Below are positions 43,451 to 51,917 of a DNA stretch of 60,681 bases, one piece after another. The stretch comes from Brevundimonas sp. UBA4553 (GTDB taxonomy: Bacteria; Pseudomonadota; Alphaproteobacteria; Caulobacterales; Caulobacteraceae). The notes beneath the pieces were generated by a model. That model had not been told where the DNA came from, made no database searches, and was given only the letters and a program-made list of their open reading frames with translations. Where the stretch lies: positions 1-60,681 of the forward strand of contig NZ_DGLD01000012.1 of NCBI RefSeq assembly GCF_002387245.1, read 5' to 3'. Both the position numbers and the translations under genes were made by a program. Numbering within the stretch: the first letter of the stretch is position 1; each line of letters starts with the position of its first letter.

Positions 43451-44763
43451 GCAGATACGCCCACTTTGGCGTAGAGATCGCGGAGCCTGTCCTGGTAGGC
43501 TGCCTGGCTAAACTTCGCCGCCTGGACGCGACCTCGGACCGAGGCGTCAGCTCGCCAGTCAGTGTCGGCGTCCAACTTCCGTATGCCTTGGCTGATGGCT
43601 CGCACGTCATAGGGATCGATCTGAAGGGCGGCGTCGCCCGCGACCTCCGGCAGCGACCCCTGATCGGAAGTCAGCACGGGCGCCCCAAGGCTCATGGCTT
43701 CGAGAACCGGCAGTCCGAAGCCTTCGTAGAGGGAGGGAAACAGGACGCCCTTGGTCCCTCGGATCAGGCTGATCAGCATTGCGTAGGACATGTACTCGTA
43801 CTGATGGATACGGCTGGCGGCGCCGTGCACCCGCTGCGCCTGTTTCAGGAGCGCCGTCTCAGGATCAGACATCCAGCCCGGTCCGCCGACAACCACCAGG
43901 GGAGTTGAAACGCCTGACGCCAGATAGGCCTCGACTACCCGGCCCAAATTCTTCTTGGGCTCGACGGCGCCGAAGTGCAGGAAGTAGGAGCCCCATTCCA
44001 ATCCGAACGCGGCTTCCAGCTCGGTTTCTACTTCAATTTGGGGGCGATCCATCAGGGCCGGGGGGAGGCTGACGGACTGATAGGTGTTGGTGACCCGGTC
44101 CTCCGGTACGCCCAACATACGGATGACATCTTGTCGCGTGGCCTCGGAGACCACGGCGATATGATCAGCTCGCCGCGCCACTTCACGGCACATGTCGAGA
44201 AACAGCGGCTTGTTGTTCAAAGTCGTGTGCGGCAGACGCAACGGGATCAGGTCGTGAATGGTGTAGATGTTCGGCGCGTTTCGCGCATGAACTGGCATCA
44301 GAGTCGTCCAGTGAGCTACAGCCGGCGCAGCCGAATGCCTGTCGTCAAAGGTCACTGGCGTGCCTTGCCCGTGCAGTTTGAAGGCACGGTGCGCGCGTTG
44401 AAACAGGTCGCGCGCCACCCAGCACTGATCTACCGGAGGCCGGGTGGCGTCGCCGCCGGGCCAGATGACGTCGTCCGAAACCTGAATAGCGCGAAGCATG
44501 CGGCCTGCGGGACTGAGGCGGGTGCTCAGATCACGTGCAATACGCTGTTTCAGGCGTAGAGAGGTCGCGGGGCGCTCGGGGTCCAGGAGAGCGACTGTCT
44601 CAAACCCCCTTAGCGCGTCGGTCGACAGGGCGGGACCGAATATGGCGCTGGTCCCGAAGCCGAGCGAGCGCGCAGTATACAAGAGGTTCCGGCTATAGGT
44701 GGCGATGCCGGTGCCCTGTGGGCGCACAAGGTTGAAGCCGTCGATGCAGATGGCGCTCGTCAT
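43447..44763 (-). CDS. GT4-family glycosyltransferase
   Basis: 438 aa from the ATG at 44763, with GAGAG 7 nt upstream; a TTG two codons earlier is weaker. GT-B fold: CIDGFNLVRPQGTGIATYSR at the N terminus, IYTIHDLIPLRLPHTTLNNK, VSEATRQDVIRMLGVP, FGAVEPKKNLGRVVEAY, VVGGPGWM, and the E-x7-E region FPSLYEGFGLPVLEAMSLGA. It resembles mannosyl/galactosyl transferases of polysaccharide loci. It is the rightmost GT of the capsule region and shares a CTAG stop with the preceding convergent gene. Confidence 0.85.
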   Translation of the reverse strand: MTSAICIDGFNLVRPQGTGIATYSRNLLYTARSLGFGTSAIFGPALSTDALRGFETVALLDPERPATSLRLKQRIARDLSTRLSPAGRMLRAIQVSDDVIWPGGDATRPPVDQCWVARDLFQRAHRAFKLHGQGTPVTFDDRHSAAPAVAHWTTLMPVHARNAPNIYTIHDLIPLRLPHTTLNNKPLFLDMCREVARRADHIAVVSEATRQDVIRMLGVPEDRVTNTYQSVSLPPALMDRPQIEVETELEAAFGLEWGSYFLHFGAVEPKKNLGRVVEAYLASGVSTPLVVVGGPGWMSDPETALLKQAQRVHGAASRIHQYEYMSYAMLISLIRGTKGVLFPSLYEGFGLPVLEAMSLGAPVLTSDQGSLPEVAGDAALQIDPYDVRAISQGIRKLDADTDWRADASVRGRVQAAKFSQAAYQDRLRDLYAKVGVSA

Positions 44764-44814
44764 GATCAAGCTCTCGGGTAGCGGACGTGGCGAGGGCCGC
44801 GATGGCGTTGAAGG

Positions 44815-45738
44815 TCAGAAGGATGCGGATGGCCAGCCACCCGCTCGGCTCAGTGCGCTGAGCCGGGGCTTGTCGATCCGCTCGCCGATCCAGCGGGCGG
44901 CCGCGATCAGTTGGTCGAGGTTGTAGCCGGTCGAGAAGCCGGCGCGCTCCAGCATGTAGACGAGATCTTCGGTGGCGATGTTGCCGGTGGCGCCGGGCGC
45001 GAAGGGGCAGCCCCCAATGCCGCCGACAGAGGCGTCGAGGATGTCCACACCGGCTTCGACCCCGGCGTAGGCGTTGGCCAGGCCGGTGTTGCGGGTGTCG
45101 TGGAAATGCAGGCGCAGGGTGGCGTCGGGGGCGGCCTTGCGGGCGGCCTCGACCTTTTTCGTCACGCTCCAGGGATCGCCGACGCCGATGGTGTCGGCCA
45201 GAGCGATTTCCTCGACGCCCAGGGCCGCGATGCGGGCCACCAGTTCGCTGACCTGCTCGACCGACACCTCGCCGTCGAAGGGGCAGCCCCAGACGCAGGA
45301 CAAGGTGGCCGTCAGCTTCGGCGCTGCTCCAGGCGCGCCCTCGGCATTGCGACGGCCCGCCATGATGTCGGCCAGCATCTGCACCTGCTGATCGACGTTC
45401 AGACCCTGGTTCTTCAGGCCAAAACCGTCGGTGGCGGACATGGCGACATTGACCTCGTCCACCGCCGTGCCCAGCGCGCGATCATAGCCCTTGCCGTTCA
45501 AAACGAGGCCGATGCGGCTGTGACCCTCAGAGTGGGGCAGGGCGGTCATGACCTCTTCGGCCCCCGCCATCTGTGGCACGTATTTGGGGTGGACGAAGCT
45601 GACGGCCTCGATGCGCTTGGCGCCTGCGGCTTCGAGGCGGCGTACGAACTCGGCGCGGAGGGCCGGTTCAAGCACCGCCTTTTCGTTCTGAAGGCCGTCA
45701 CGGGGGCCGACCTCGACAATCTGGATGAAGCGTCCCAT
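44815..45738 (-). CDS. mvaB: hydroxymethylglutaryl-CoA lyase
   Basis: 307 aa, TIM-barrel DRE-TIM superfamily. It cleaves HMG-CoA to acetyl-CoA and acetoacetate in leucine breakdown. Motifs: VEVGPRDGLQNEK, VSFVHPKYVPQMAGAEEV, LADTIGVGDP, LHFHDTRNTGLANAY (metal-binding His pair) and GIGGCPFAPGATGNIATEDL, with the catalytic Cys. It overlaps the ArnT-like gene by 4 nt (ATGA at 45736-45739 on the complement) and is probably its co-transcribed, functionally unrelated partner. Confidence 0.93.
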   Translation of the reverse strand: MGRFIQIVEVGPRDGLQNEKAVLEPALRAEFVRRLEAAGAKRIEAVSFVHPKYVPQMAGAEEVMTALPHSEGHSRIGLVLNGKGYDRALGTAVDEVNVAMSATDGFGLKNQGLNVDQQVQMLADIMAGRRNAEGAPGAAPKLTATLSCVWGCPFDGEVSVEQVSELVARIAALGVEEIALADTIGVGDPWSVTKKVEAARKAAPDATLRLHFHDTRNTGLANAYAGVEAGVDILDASVGGIGGCPFAPGATGNIATEDLVYMLERAGFSTGYNLDQLIAAARWIGERIDKPRLSALSRAGGWPSASF

Positions 45739-47411
45739 CAGCGGGCGCTCCGCTCGCCGGCCCCTGCGGGGGCGTAGACGGTCAGGCGCACGTCGTCGCC
45801 CGAGGAGTAGTTGTGGCCGCTGACTACGCCCACGGCCCGTCCGGCAGCGCCGAGATCGGCCAGAGCGCGGCGGAAGGCCTCGTCGTCACGAGCCTCGACG
45901 ATGGCGGGGCGGCCCTCGGCCAGGGCCCGGGCGGCGCCAGGGCCGTCGGTCAACTGGGTGTCGCGGCCGGTCAGGAAGACGAAGCTGGGCTCATGGAAGG
46001 TGGTGATGGCCACGGGGCCCGGATAGCGGCCCTGGGCTGGGCTCAGCTCGGCCGATTCCAGCGTCTTCACCAGGCGCGGCGCGATGGACAGGGGGCGCAA
46101 CTGGCGGATGGTCCCGGCTAGGCCGGCATGGGCGATAACGCCGCACAGAATGGCGGCCAGAACCCCGGTAATCGCGGCGCGGTTGACCAGCAGGAAGCCG
46201 CCGACCGCCGCCGCCATGACGGCGAAGACGATGGTCATGGTGGCCCAGGTCTGGGCCGTCGAGCGCCCGAACTCGGTCAGGCCATAGACGGTGATGGCGC
46301 AGATGACGACGGCGGCGAACAGGCCGAGCAGGGCGCCGGAAATGCGCGACACCTTGCCGATCGGCTGGGTCAGGGCGGCGGCGGCCAGCAGGGCGATCGC
46401 GCCGAAGGTGGGCAGGGTGTAGTGCCACAGCTTGGTCGGGGCGATCTCGAACATCAGCCAGGCGGGGATCAGCCAGCAGACGGCGAAGCGGATGGCCGGC
46501 TCGGCGCGTCGATGCCAGCCGGTCGACAGGGCGGCCGGCAGCATCAGGGTTACGGGGAAGAGCAGCAGTGGCGACAGCAGAACGTACATGCCGATGAAGC
46601 CGCCGTGGCTTTCGTGGGCGCCGGCCAGCTTGGGCGCCAGATCGCCGCCGATGGCTTCGCGCCAGAAGCCGCCGTCGGTGGCGATGGTGATGGCTATGGC
46701 CCAGGGCCCGACCAGCAGGGCCACAAGTGGGAGGCCCCAGCCCCAGCCCAGCTTGCCCAGCCACCTGATGTTCCGGTCCCACACCGACAGGGCGATGATC
46801 GACAGGGCCACGACCAGAAGGCCGATCGGTCCCTTGATCAAGATCGACAGACCGATGCCCAGCCAGAACAGGAGCTTATGCCAGCGCACCGGCTTTTCGC
46901 CCGCCCGCGTGGCCATATAGATCCGCGCCAGGGCCGCCATCGACAAGGTGGTCAGACCGCACAGCATGGCGTCGGTCTTGGCGATGCCCGCCTCGGTCGA
47001 CAGGAGGAAGGTGGCGCCCAGCATGGCGCCGGCCAGGAAGCCCGCGCGATTGCCGAACAGGGCGGCGCCCGCCCAGGCGACGGCCCAGGCGGCCAGCATG
47101 GCCCCGAACAGCGACGGCAGGCGATAGGGCTGGATGTTGCGGTTTTCGACGTCTGAAGTCAGGCCGACGGCGACGGCCTGCATCCAGTAGATGCCGACCG
47201 GCTTCTTCCAGCGCGGTTCGTCCTGAAAGCGAATGTCGACGTAATCGCCGCTTTCCAGCATCTGCGCGGTCGCCTGGGCGAATCGGCTCTCGTCGCGATC
47301 CAGCGGCGGCAGCAGCATCAGGCTGGGCAGGCCCGCGATCAGGGTCAGCAGGGCCGCCAGAACGGGGCCGCGCCAGCCGGCGATGAGGTGATCCAGGTTC
47401 GGGCGGTTCAT
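45738..47411 (-). CDS. ArnT-like integral membrane glycosyltransferase (GT83)
   Basis: 557 aa, about 12 membrane segments plus a periplasmic C-terminal part. The first periplasmic loop holds the family motif LDRDESRFAQATAQMLESGD, then DEPRWKKPVGIYWMQA, as in ArnT/PMT-type enzymes that move a sugar from a polyprenyl phosphate to lipid A, a glycan or protein. The acceptor is unknown. The divergent gene 105 bp away (47517) is a polyprenyl-phosphate-sugar-type GT2 that could supply its donor. Confidence 0.88.
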   Translation of the reverse strand: MNRPNLDHLIAGWRGPVLAALLTLIAGLPSLMLLPPLDRDESRFAQATAQMLESGDYVDIRFQDEPRWKKPVGIYWMQAVAVGLTSDVENRNIQPYRLPSLFGAMLAAWAVAWAGAALFGNRAGFLAGAMLGATFLLSTEAGIAKTDAMLCGLTTLSMAALARIYMATRAGEKPVRWHKLLFWLGIGLSILIKGPIGLLVVALSIIALSVWDRNIRWLGKLGWGWGLPLVALLVGPWAIAITIATDGGFWREAIGGDLAPKLAGAHESHGGFIGMYVLLSPLLLFPVTLMLPAALSTGWHRRAEPAIRFAVCWLIPAWLMFEIAPTKLWHYTLPTFGAIALLAAAALTQPIGKVSRISGALLGLFAAVVICAITVYGLTEFGRSTAQTWATMTIVFAVMAAAVGGFLLVNRAAITGVLAAILCGVIAHAGLAGTIRQLRPLSIAPRLVKTLESAELSPAQGRYPGPVAITTFHEPSFVFLTGRDTQLTDGPGAARALAEGRPAIVEARDDEAFRRALADLGAAGRAVGVVSGHNYSSGDDVRLTVYAPAGAGERSAR

Positions 47412-47516
47412 GGCGCTGTCGTATCACGCCGACGCCGCCCCCCGGAAGCTTCAGCTTTGCATCGGTCGCGCGGCTCCCGTTTTCCTCGGCCTCGTCGATG
47501 CGCTACAGAGCGACAA

Positions 47517-48269
47517 ATGATCGACAGTTCCGCCTCAACGCCCGAAATCTCCGTCCCCGATATTTCGGTGGTCGTGCCGGTCCACGATGAATCCGGCGCG
47601 GCCGTGCCTCTGGCGCGAGAGATCGCCGAGGCCTTCGCCGGTCGATCCTACGAGATGATCTTCGTCAACGACGCCAGCCGGGACACGACCCTGGCCGAGC
47701 TTCAGGCGGCGATGGCGGAACTGCCGGCCCTCCGGGTGCTGTCGCACGCGACCAACGCCGGCCAGAGCCGCGCGGTGCGCACCGGCGTTCTGGCCGCGCG
47801 CGCTCCGATCGTCGTCACCCTGGACGGCGACGGTCAGAACCCGCCCGCCGACGCTCCGCGGCTGGCCGACGCCCTCATCGCCGCGCCGCCCAGCGTCGCT
47901 CTGGTGGGCGGGGTACGCGCCAAGCGTCAGGACACCAACGCCAAGCGTCAGGCCTCTATCTGGGCCAACCGCATCCGCCGCAAGCTTCTGTCTGACGACG
48001 CGGATGATACGGGCTGCGGGCTCAAGGCCTTCCGCCGCGACGTCTTTCTGCGCCTGCCCTACTTCGATCACATCCATCGCTACCTGCCGGCGCTGACGAT
48101 CCGCGAGGGCTATGAGAACCGCTACCTCGAGGTGGATCACCGTCACCGCGAAACCGGCCGCTCGAAGTACACCAACTGGGGACGGTTGCGGGCCTCCTTC
48201 TCGGACCTTCTGGGCGTGATGTGGCTGAAGTCACGCTCGCGTCGTCCCGGCGCGATCAGCGAGTTCTAG
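47517..48269 (+). CDS. GT2 glycosyltransferase, polyprenyl-phosphate-sugar synthase type
   Basis: 250 aa from the ATG at 47517; the frame to 47388 adds 43 Arg-rich residues that overlap the divergent ArnT promoter. DPM1/ArnC-like: ISVVVPVHDESGAA, IFVNDASRDTT, VVTLDGDGQNPP, DTGCGLKAFRRDVF and RETGRSKYTNWGRL. No membrane segments, unlike ArnC or GtrB, so it acts from the cytoplasm on a polyprenyl phosphate. It pairs logically with the ArnT-like enzyme. Confidence 0.87.
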   Translation: MIDSSASTPEISVPDISVVVPVHDESGAAVPLAREIAEAFAGRSYEMIFVNDASRDTTLAELQAAMAELPALRVLSHATNAGQSRAVRTGVLAARAPIVVTLDGDGQNPPADAPRLADALIAAPPSVALVGGVRAKRQDTNAKRQASIWANRIRRKLLSDDADDTGCGLKAFRRDVFLRLPYFDHIHRYLPALTIREGYENRYLEVDHRHRETGRSKYTNWGRLRASFSDLLGVMWLKSRSRRPGAISEF

Positions 48270-48336
48270 GGCCGTCCGGCCAATATGGCGGCCAACCCGA
48301 AACAGGGTTAAGCAGGGCGATCTGGAGGGGCCGTCC

Positions 48337-48762
48337 ATGCTGATCGCCATACCGCTGCTGGTCGTTCCGGTGGTGATTTACAATCTGGTTGTTCTGCTGG
48401 GCGGAAACGCCGCTGACGCAGCCCTGGGCCAAGGCTCGGTGCTGGGCGAGGTGCTGTTCCGCGTGCCCATGACCTCGGGCGTGGTCTGGAGCATCAGCGT
48501 CGGGGACCTGATCCTCTTCCTGTCGCTGCTTCTGCTGTTTGTCGAACTGTTGAAGTCGACCTCCAGTCAGCGGGTCGCCATCGTCAATCACGCCCTGTCG
48601 ATGGTCCTGTTCGTGGTCTGTCTGGTCGAGTTCCTGCTGCTGCCCGGTTTTGCGGGATCAGTCTTCTTCCTGATCCTGACCATGGTGCTGCTGGATGTGC
48701 TGGCGGGCTTCATCGTCACCATCATCGCCTCGCGGCGCGACTTCGACATGAACCCGCGTTGA
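48337..48762 (+). CDS. small four-helix membrane protein
   Basis: 141 aa with four clear membrane segments (about residues 2-22, 52-72, 82-102 and 108-130) and a charged end RRDFDMNPR. GGAGG stands 9-10 nt before the ATG. I do not recognise a family; it does not match GtrA or ArnE/F. It is 67 bp downstream of the GT2 on the same strand and may be co-transcribed. Confidence 0.7.
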   Translation: MLIAIPLLVVPVVIYNLVVLLGGNAADAALGQGSVLGEVLFRVPMTSGVVWSISVGDLILFLSLLLLFVELLKSTSSQRVAIVNHALSMVLFVVCLVEFLLLPGFAGSVFFLILTMVLLDVLAGFIVTIIASRRDFDMNPR

Positions 48763-48772
48763 GGCGCGAGCC

Positions 48773-48847
48773 CTAGCTGAAGGCGACGAAGACGAGAGCG
48801 ACCACGGTCACGTCGAACAAGCGGGCGGCGAGATTGAGGACGGCCAT
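48773..48847 (-). CDS. possible 24-residue membrane peptide
   Basis: A short minus-strand frame encodes MAVLNLAARLFDVTVVALVF and ends VAFS. GGAG lies about 9 nt before the ATG. It would be a single membrane helix preceded by an Arg. It fills the gap between the four-helix protein and the 120-aa gene. Size alone makes it uncertain. Confidence 0.35.
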   Translation of the reverse strand: MAVLNLAARLFDVTVVALVFVAFS

Positions 48848-48910
48848 GGGCGAAACTCCGGTCGAAGACCTCGGAGCCATCGCAAGCGGCGTGCCATGGA
48901 GTGGCGCGCC

Positions 48911-49273
48911 CTAAACCTCGGTCTGTTTCGCCTTGCCCGCGCGGGGGCGTCGGTCGCGCTTGCCCGAATATTCCGCTCCCAGATAGGTCGAGCGCGCGGC
49001 GTCCAGCACTGGCGGCCCGCCTTTCAATCCACGCTTCTGCCCCTTCTGACCCAGCACTTGGGCGGCGAACAGGGCGGGCGGCGCGAGGGGCGACACGGCA
49101 GGCTTTGCCGGGGAGGCGGCATGATCGACCCGCTCGCCCGCCGGCACGACGGCGCGCGACGCCTTTTCGGCCTGGGTGGCCGCGCGACGATCGCGCTCAC
49201 GCCGATCACCCTCGCGTCGTTCCTGCACCGTCGGGCCTTCCAGCGGGCCGATCGGGCGGACGCCGTCGGTCAC
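48911..49273 (-). CDS. basic, disordered protein downstream of phaR
   Basis: 120 aa. Starts at a GTG that overlaps the phaR stop (GTGA at 49270-49273 on the complement), so it is coupled to phaR. Rich in Arg, Ala and Pro, with no membrane segment; the N-terminal third is strongly charged (TVQERREGDRRERDRRAATQ). It ends in a Lys/Arg-rich tail. I recognise no domain. Nucleic-acid binding is possible from charge, but this is only inference. Confidence 0.6.
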   Translation of the reverse strand: MTDGVRPIGPLEGPTVQERREGDRRERDRRAATQAEKASRAVVPAGERVDHAASPAKPAVSPLAPPALFAAQVLGQKGQKRGLKGGPPVLDAARSTYLGAEYSGKRDRRPRAGKAKQTEV

Positions 49274-49890
49274 TTGCCGACGCCGGCCAGACGGTCGATC
49301 TGGGCGCGCATTTCATCCATCTGACGCCGCATTTCGTCCAGGGCCGGATCAGCCTTGGCGGAGGCGGACGCGGGCTCCGCCGCCTTCTCAACCTCGGCCT
49401 CGGGACGTGCGTAGGCGGTCATGCCGGGGAACATCTTCATGGCGCGTTCGAACATGGCCATGTTCTGACGCACGGCTTCTTCCATCAGGCCGCCGCCCGG
49501 CGTGCCGGCGAAGGCACGGGTGAACTGGCTGCGCAGTTGCTCCTGCTGACGGGTGAAGCTGTCCAGCGACATCTCCAGATACGACGGCAGGACCGATTGC
49601 ATGGAGTTGCCGTAGAAGCCGATCAGTTGACGCAGGAACTGCACCGGCAGCAGGGCCTCGCCCCGGCTTTCCTCTTCGAAGATGATCTGGGTCAGGATCT
49701 GACGCGTCAGCTCGTCATTGGTCTTGGCGTCGTAGACAACGAATTCGACCCCCTCGCGCACCATCTGCGCCAAGTCTTCCAGCGTCACATAGGCGCTGGT
49801 GGCGGTGTTGTAGAGCCGCCGGTTCGCATACTTCTTGATGACGACGACGCCGTCATGGGTTTTTCCGCCCTCGGATTTTTTATCGGCCAC
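49270..49890 (-). CDS. phaR: polyhydroxyalkanoate synthesis repressor
   Basis: 206 aa from the GTG at 49890 (VADKKSEGGK). The PHB/PHA accumulation regulator DNA-binding domain is unmistakable: VVIKKYANRRLYNTATSAYV, TLEDLAQMVREGVEFVVYDA, DELTRQILTQIIFEEES. A second conserved block, FLRQLIGFYGNSMQSVLPSY, follows. The C-terminal end is a Met/Ala/Glu helix (DEMRRQMDEMRAQIDRLAG), probably a coiled coil. It represses PHA genes and senses PHB granules. It is divergent from galE; an inverted repeat between them could be its own operator. Confidence 0.93.
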   Translation of the reverse strand: MADKKSEGGKTHDGVVVIKKYANRRLYNTATSAYVTLEDLAQMVREGVEFVVYDAKTNDELTRQILTQIIFEEESRGEALLPVQFLRQLIGFYGNSMQSVLPSYLEMSLDSFTRQQEQLRSQFTRAFAGTPGGGLMEEAVRQNMAMFERAMKMFPGMTAYARPEAEVEKAAEPASASAKADPALDEMRRQMDEMRAQIDRLAGVGK

Positions 49891-49982
49891 GCTTGTTCTC
49901 GCGTTGTTGCAGCGCCGCACTATCACGCGTTGCGGCCGCGAAGGCGAGTCCTGCTGTCCATGCGCGGCAAGAAGACTGCAGC

Positions 49983-50006
49983 CGCCGCAAAATCCCGCTT
50001 GCGGCG
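49983..50006. promoter_or_regulatory. inverted repeat in the phaR-galE promoter region, candidate PhaR operator
   Basis: CGCCGCAA (49983-49990), an 8-bp spacer and TTGCGGCG (49999-50006) form a perfect 8-bp inverted repeat. Known PhaR sites are TGC-rich palindromes. It lies 93 bp upstream of the phaR start and 69 bp upstream of galE. Confidence 0.4.
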
Positions 50007-50075
50007 AGCGGACGCATTGTAGGAAGGAGGCGAACGGCGCGCGGCCGGCTTGCGGTTCGATCTCAGGAGGCGGCC

Positions 50076-51068
50076 ATCTCTCGTGGTGCGATATTGGTGG
50101 CCGGCGGTGCTGGGTATATCGGCTCGCACGTCTGCAAGGCCCTTGCGACCGAGGGCTACCTGCCGGTGACTCTCGACGACCTCTCCAGCGGTCACGCCGG
50201 CGCGGTTCGCTGGGGCCCCCTGGTTCAGGCCGATATCGCTGACGCCGCCGCGGTCGCCCACGCCGTGCAGACGCACAATGTCGTTGGTGCGCTGCATTTC
50301 GCGGCCAAGAGTCTTGTCGGCGAGTCCGTGCGGGATCCTTTGAAGTATTACCGCGAGAATGTGGGCAAGGGCGTCGCCCTGCTTGAGGTTCTGCAAGCCA
50401 CGGGCGTCGACGCCATCCTGTTTTCCTCGACGGCTGCGGTCTACGGCAGTCCCGCCGCGCCGGCGCCGATCAGGGAGGACGACCCGACCCGGCCGATCAA
50501 TCCCTATGGGGCCAGCAAGCTGGCGTTCGAGGACGCGTTGCGCAGCAGCGCGCGCGCGTCAGGCGGGCGTTGCGCTGTCCTGCGCTATTTCAACGCGGCT
50601 GGCGCCGACAGCGACGGCGAACTGGGCGAGGACCACGATCCCGAAACCCATCTGATCCCGCTGATCGTCAGGGCCTCGCGCGGGGAGACCCCGCCTCTGA
50701 CGGTCTTCGGCGACGACTATGACACGCGCGACGGCACGCCGATTCGGGATTACGTGCACGTTGAGGATCTGGCTGCGGCGCATCTTCTGGTGCTCGACCA
50801 ACTGTTTCAGGGGCAGACCGATCTGGTGTTGAACGCAGGAGCCGGGGAAGGCGTCTCCGTGCGCGAAGTGCTTCAGGCCGCAGAGACCTGCCTTGGGGGT
50901 CCAACCCCGGCGGTGATCGGCGCGCGCCGCGAGGGCGATCCGCCGATGCTGGTCGCCGACACGAGCCGTTTGACCGCCCTGGGATGGGCGCCGCGCAAAT
51001 CCCTTCAGGACATGATCAGCAGCACGGCCGCCTGGCGTGAGAAGACGGGGCCGATCGCTTCCGCCTAG
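50076..51068 (+). CDS. galE: UDP-glucose 4-epimerase, probable ATC start
   Basis: 330 aa if it starts at ATC 50076, which stands 5 nt after a perfect AGGAGG (50065-50070) and yields (M)SRGAILVAGGAGYIGSH, the expected GalE N terminus. The only upstream in-frame ATG (49893) would add 61 Arg/Ala-rich residues reaching almost to phaR. A TTG at 50094 or GTG at 50097 would cut into the first beta strand. Other motifs: HFAAKSLVGESVRDPLKYY, SSTAAVYG, catalytic YGASK, RYFNAAGAD, GTPIRDYVHVEDLA. It interconverts UDP-glucose and UDP-galactose. Its TAG and the stop of the convergent hemolysin-III gene share one CTAG. Confidence 0.9.
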   Translation: MSRGAILVAGGAGYIGSHVCKALATEGYLPVTLDDLSSGHAGAVRWGPLVQADIADAAAVAHAVQTHNVVGALHFAAKSLVGESVRDPLKYYRENVGKGVALLEVLQATGVDAILFSSTAAVYGSPAAPAPIREDDPTRPINPYGASKLAFEDALRSSARASGGRCAVLRYFNAAGADSDGELGEDHDPETHLIPLIVRASRGETPPLTVFGDDYDTRDGTPIRDYVHVEDLAAAHLLVLDQLFQGQTDLVLNAGAGEGVSVREVLQAAETCLGGPTPAVIGARREGDPPMLVADTSRLTALGWAPRKSLQDMISSTAAWREKTGPIASA

Positions 51069-51769
51069 GAGCCGACCAGAACGACGCCTACGAGGATCGC
51101 CGCCCAGTGGACGCCGGCGCCGGCCACGACGAAGCCATGCCAGATGGCGCGACGGAACTTCACGCGCTGGCTGATGAAGACAAAAACGCCCGAGGTATAG
51201 ATCAGCCCGCCGGCGACCAGCAGGCCAAGGGCCAGCGGGTGAACCGTCTCAATCATCGGCTTCAGTGCGAAGATCGCCACCCACCCGAACAGGACGTAGA
51301 CTGCGCTCCAGAACGCATCCGAGATGCGCGGTGCGAACATCTTCACCGCCACGCCGGTCAGGGCCATGGCCCAGACCGCTATGCTGAAGCTGATGGCCCA
51401 GCCGCCTTCGAACCTTTGGGTGGTGAAGGGGGTGTAGCTGCCTGCGATCATCAGAAAGATGGCGGCCTCGTCCAGCCGTCGCAAAACGGGTCGGGCGGCG
51501 CAGGGGCGAGCGAGATTATAGATGGTCGATGCCGTCAGCATGGCCACCAGACACAGGGCATAGATGGCTGTGGCCACGACCGCGCCGACGCCGACATAGA
51601 CGGCCGCCAGCACCGCCAGCACCACCCCGCCAACCGCCGCCAGGGCCAGGCCCACGGCGTGGACCCAGAGATCGGCCAAGCGTTCCGCACGCGTCTGATA
51701 ATGCTCGATCATGTCGAGTTCATCGGGCGTACAGACCCGCGTCGCCAAGGATTTCAGCCGCACCAGCAT
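51065..51769 (-). CDS. hemolysin III / PAQR-type membrane protein
   Basis: 234 aa from the ATG at 51769. Seven membrane segments. Family motifs: EHYQTRAERLADLWVHAVGL (first conserved His), LTASTIYNL, RRLDEAAIFLMIAGSYTPF, and the C-terminal WHGFVVAGAGVHWAAIL with the metal-site His residues. The family is known as HlyIII/YqfA and is related to eukaryotic adiponectin receptors; it acts on membrane lipid state. A longer frame to 52072 runs through the phaA gene and is not real. No good ribosome site marks the start, so 51712 is an alternative. Confidence 0.82.
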   Translation of the reverse strand: MLVRLKSLATRVCTPDELDMIEHYQTRAERLADLWVHAVGLALAAVGGVVLAVLAAVYVGVGAVVATAIYALCLVAMLTASTIYNLARPCAARPVLRRLDEAAIFLMIAGSYTPFTTQRFEGGWAISFSIAVWAMALTGVAVKMFAPRISDAFWSAVYVLFGWVAIFALKPMIETVHPLALGLLVAGGLIYTSGVFVFISQRVKFRRAIWHGFVVAGAGVHWAAILVGVVLVGS

Positions 51770-51804
51770 CAGCCCAAAAAGGCGCGTGCGTCGCGAAATG
51801 TTCC

Positions 51805-51851
51805 CTGCGAAATCTTTGTCGCAGCGCGAAAAATGAACTTCGCACTTGCGA
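51805..51851. promoter_or_regulatory. two TGC-type palindromes upstream of phaA, candidate PhaR operators
   Basis: CTGCGA (51805-51810), 8 bp, TCGCAG (51819-51824); and TCGCA-CT-TGCGA (51840-51851). Both fit the TGC-rich palindromes bound by PhaR repressors. They lie 67-113 bp before the phaA start, in the divergent promoter region with the hemolysin-III gene. Confidence 0.45.
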
Positions 51852-51917
51852 GACGTGACGCAGGGTGCGGAATACGGCACAACCTCCCGCAAAATAATTC
51901 CTCTTGGAGTGAATATC

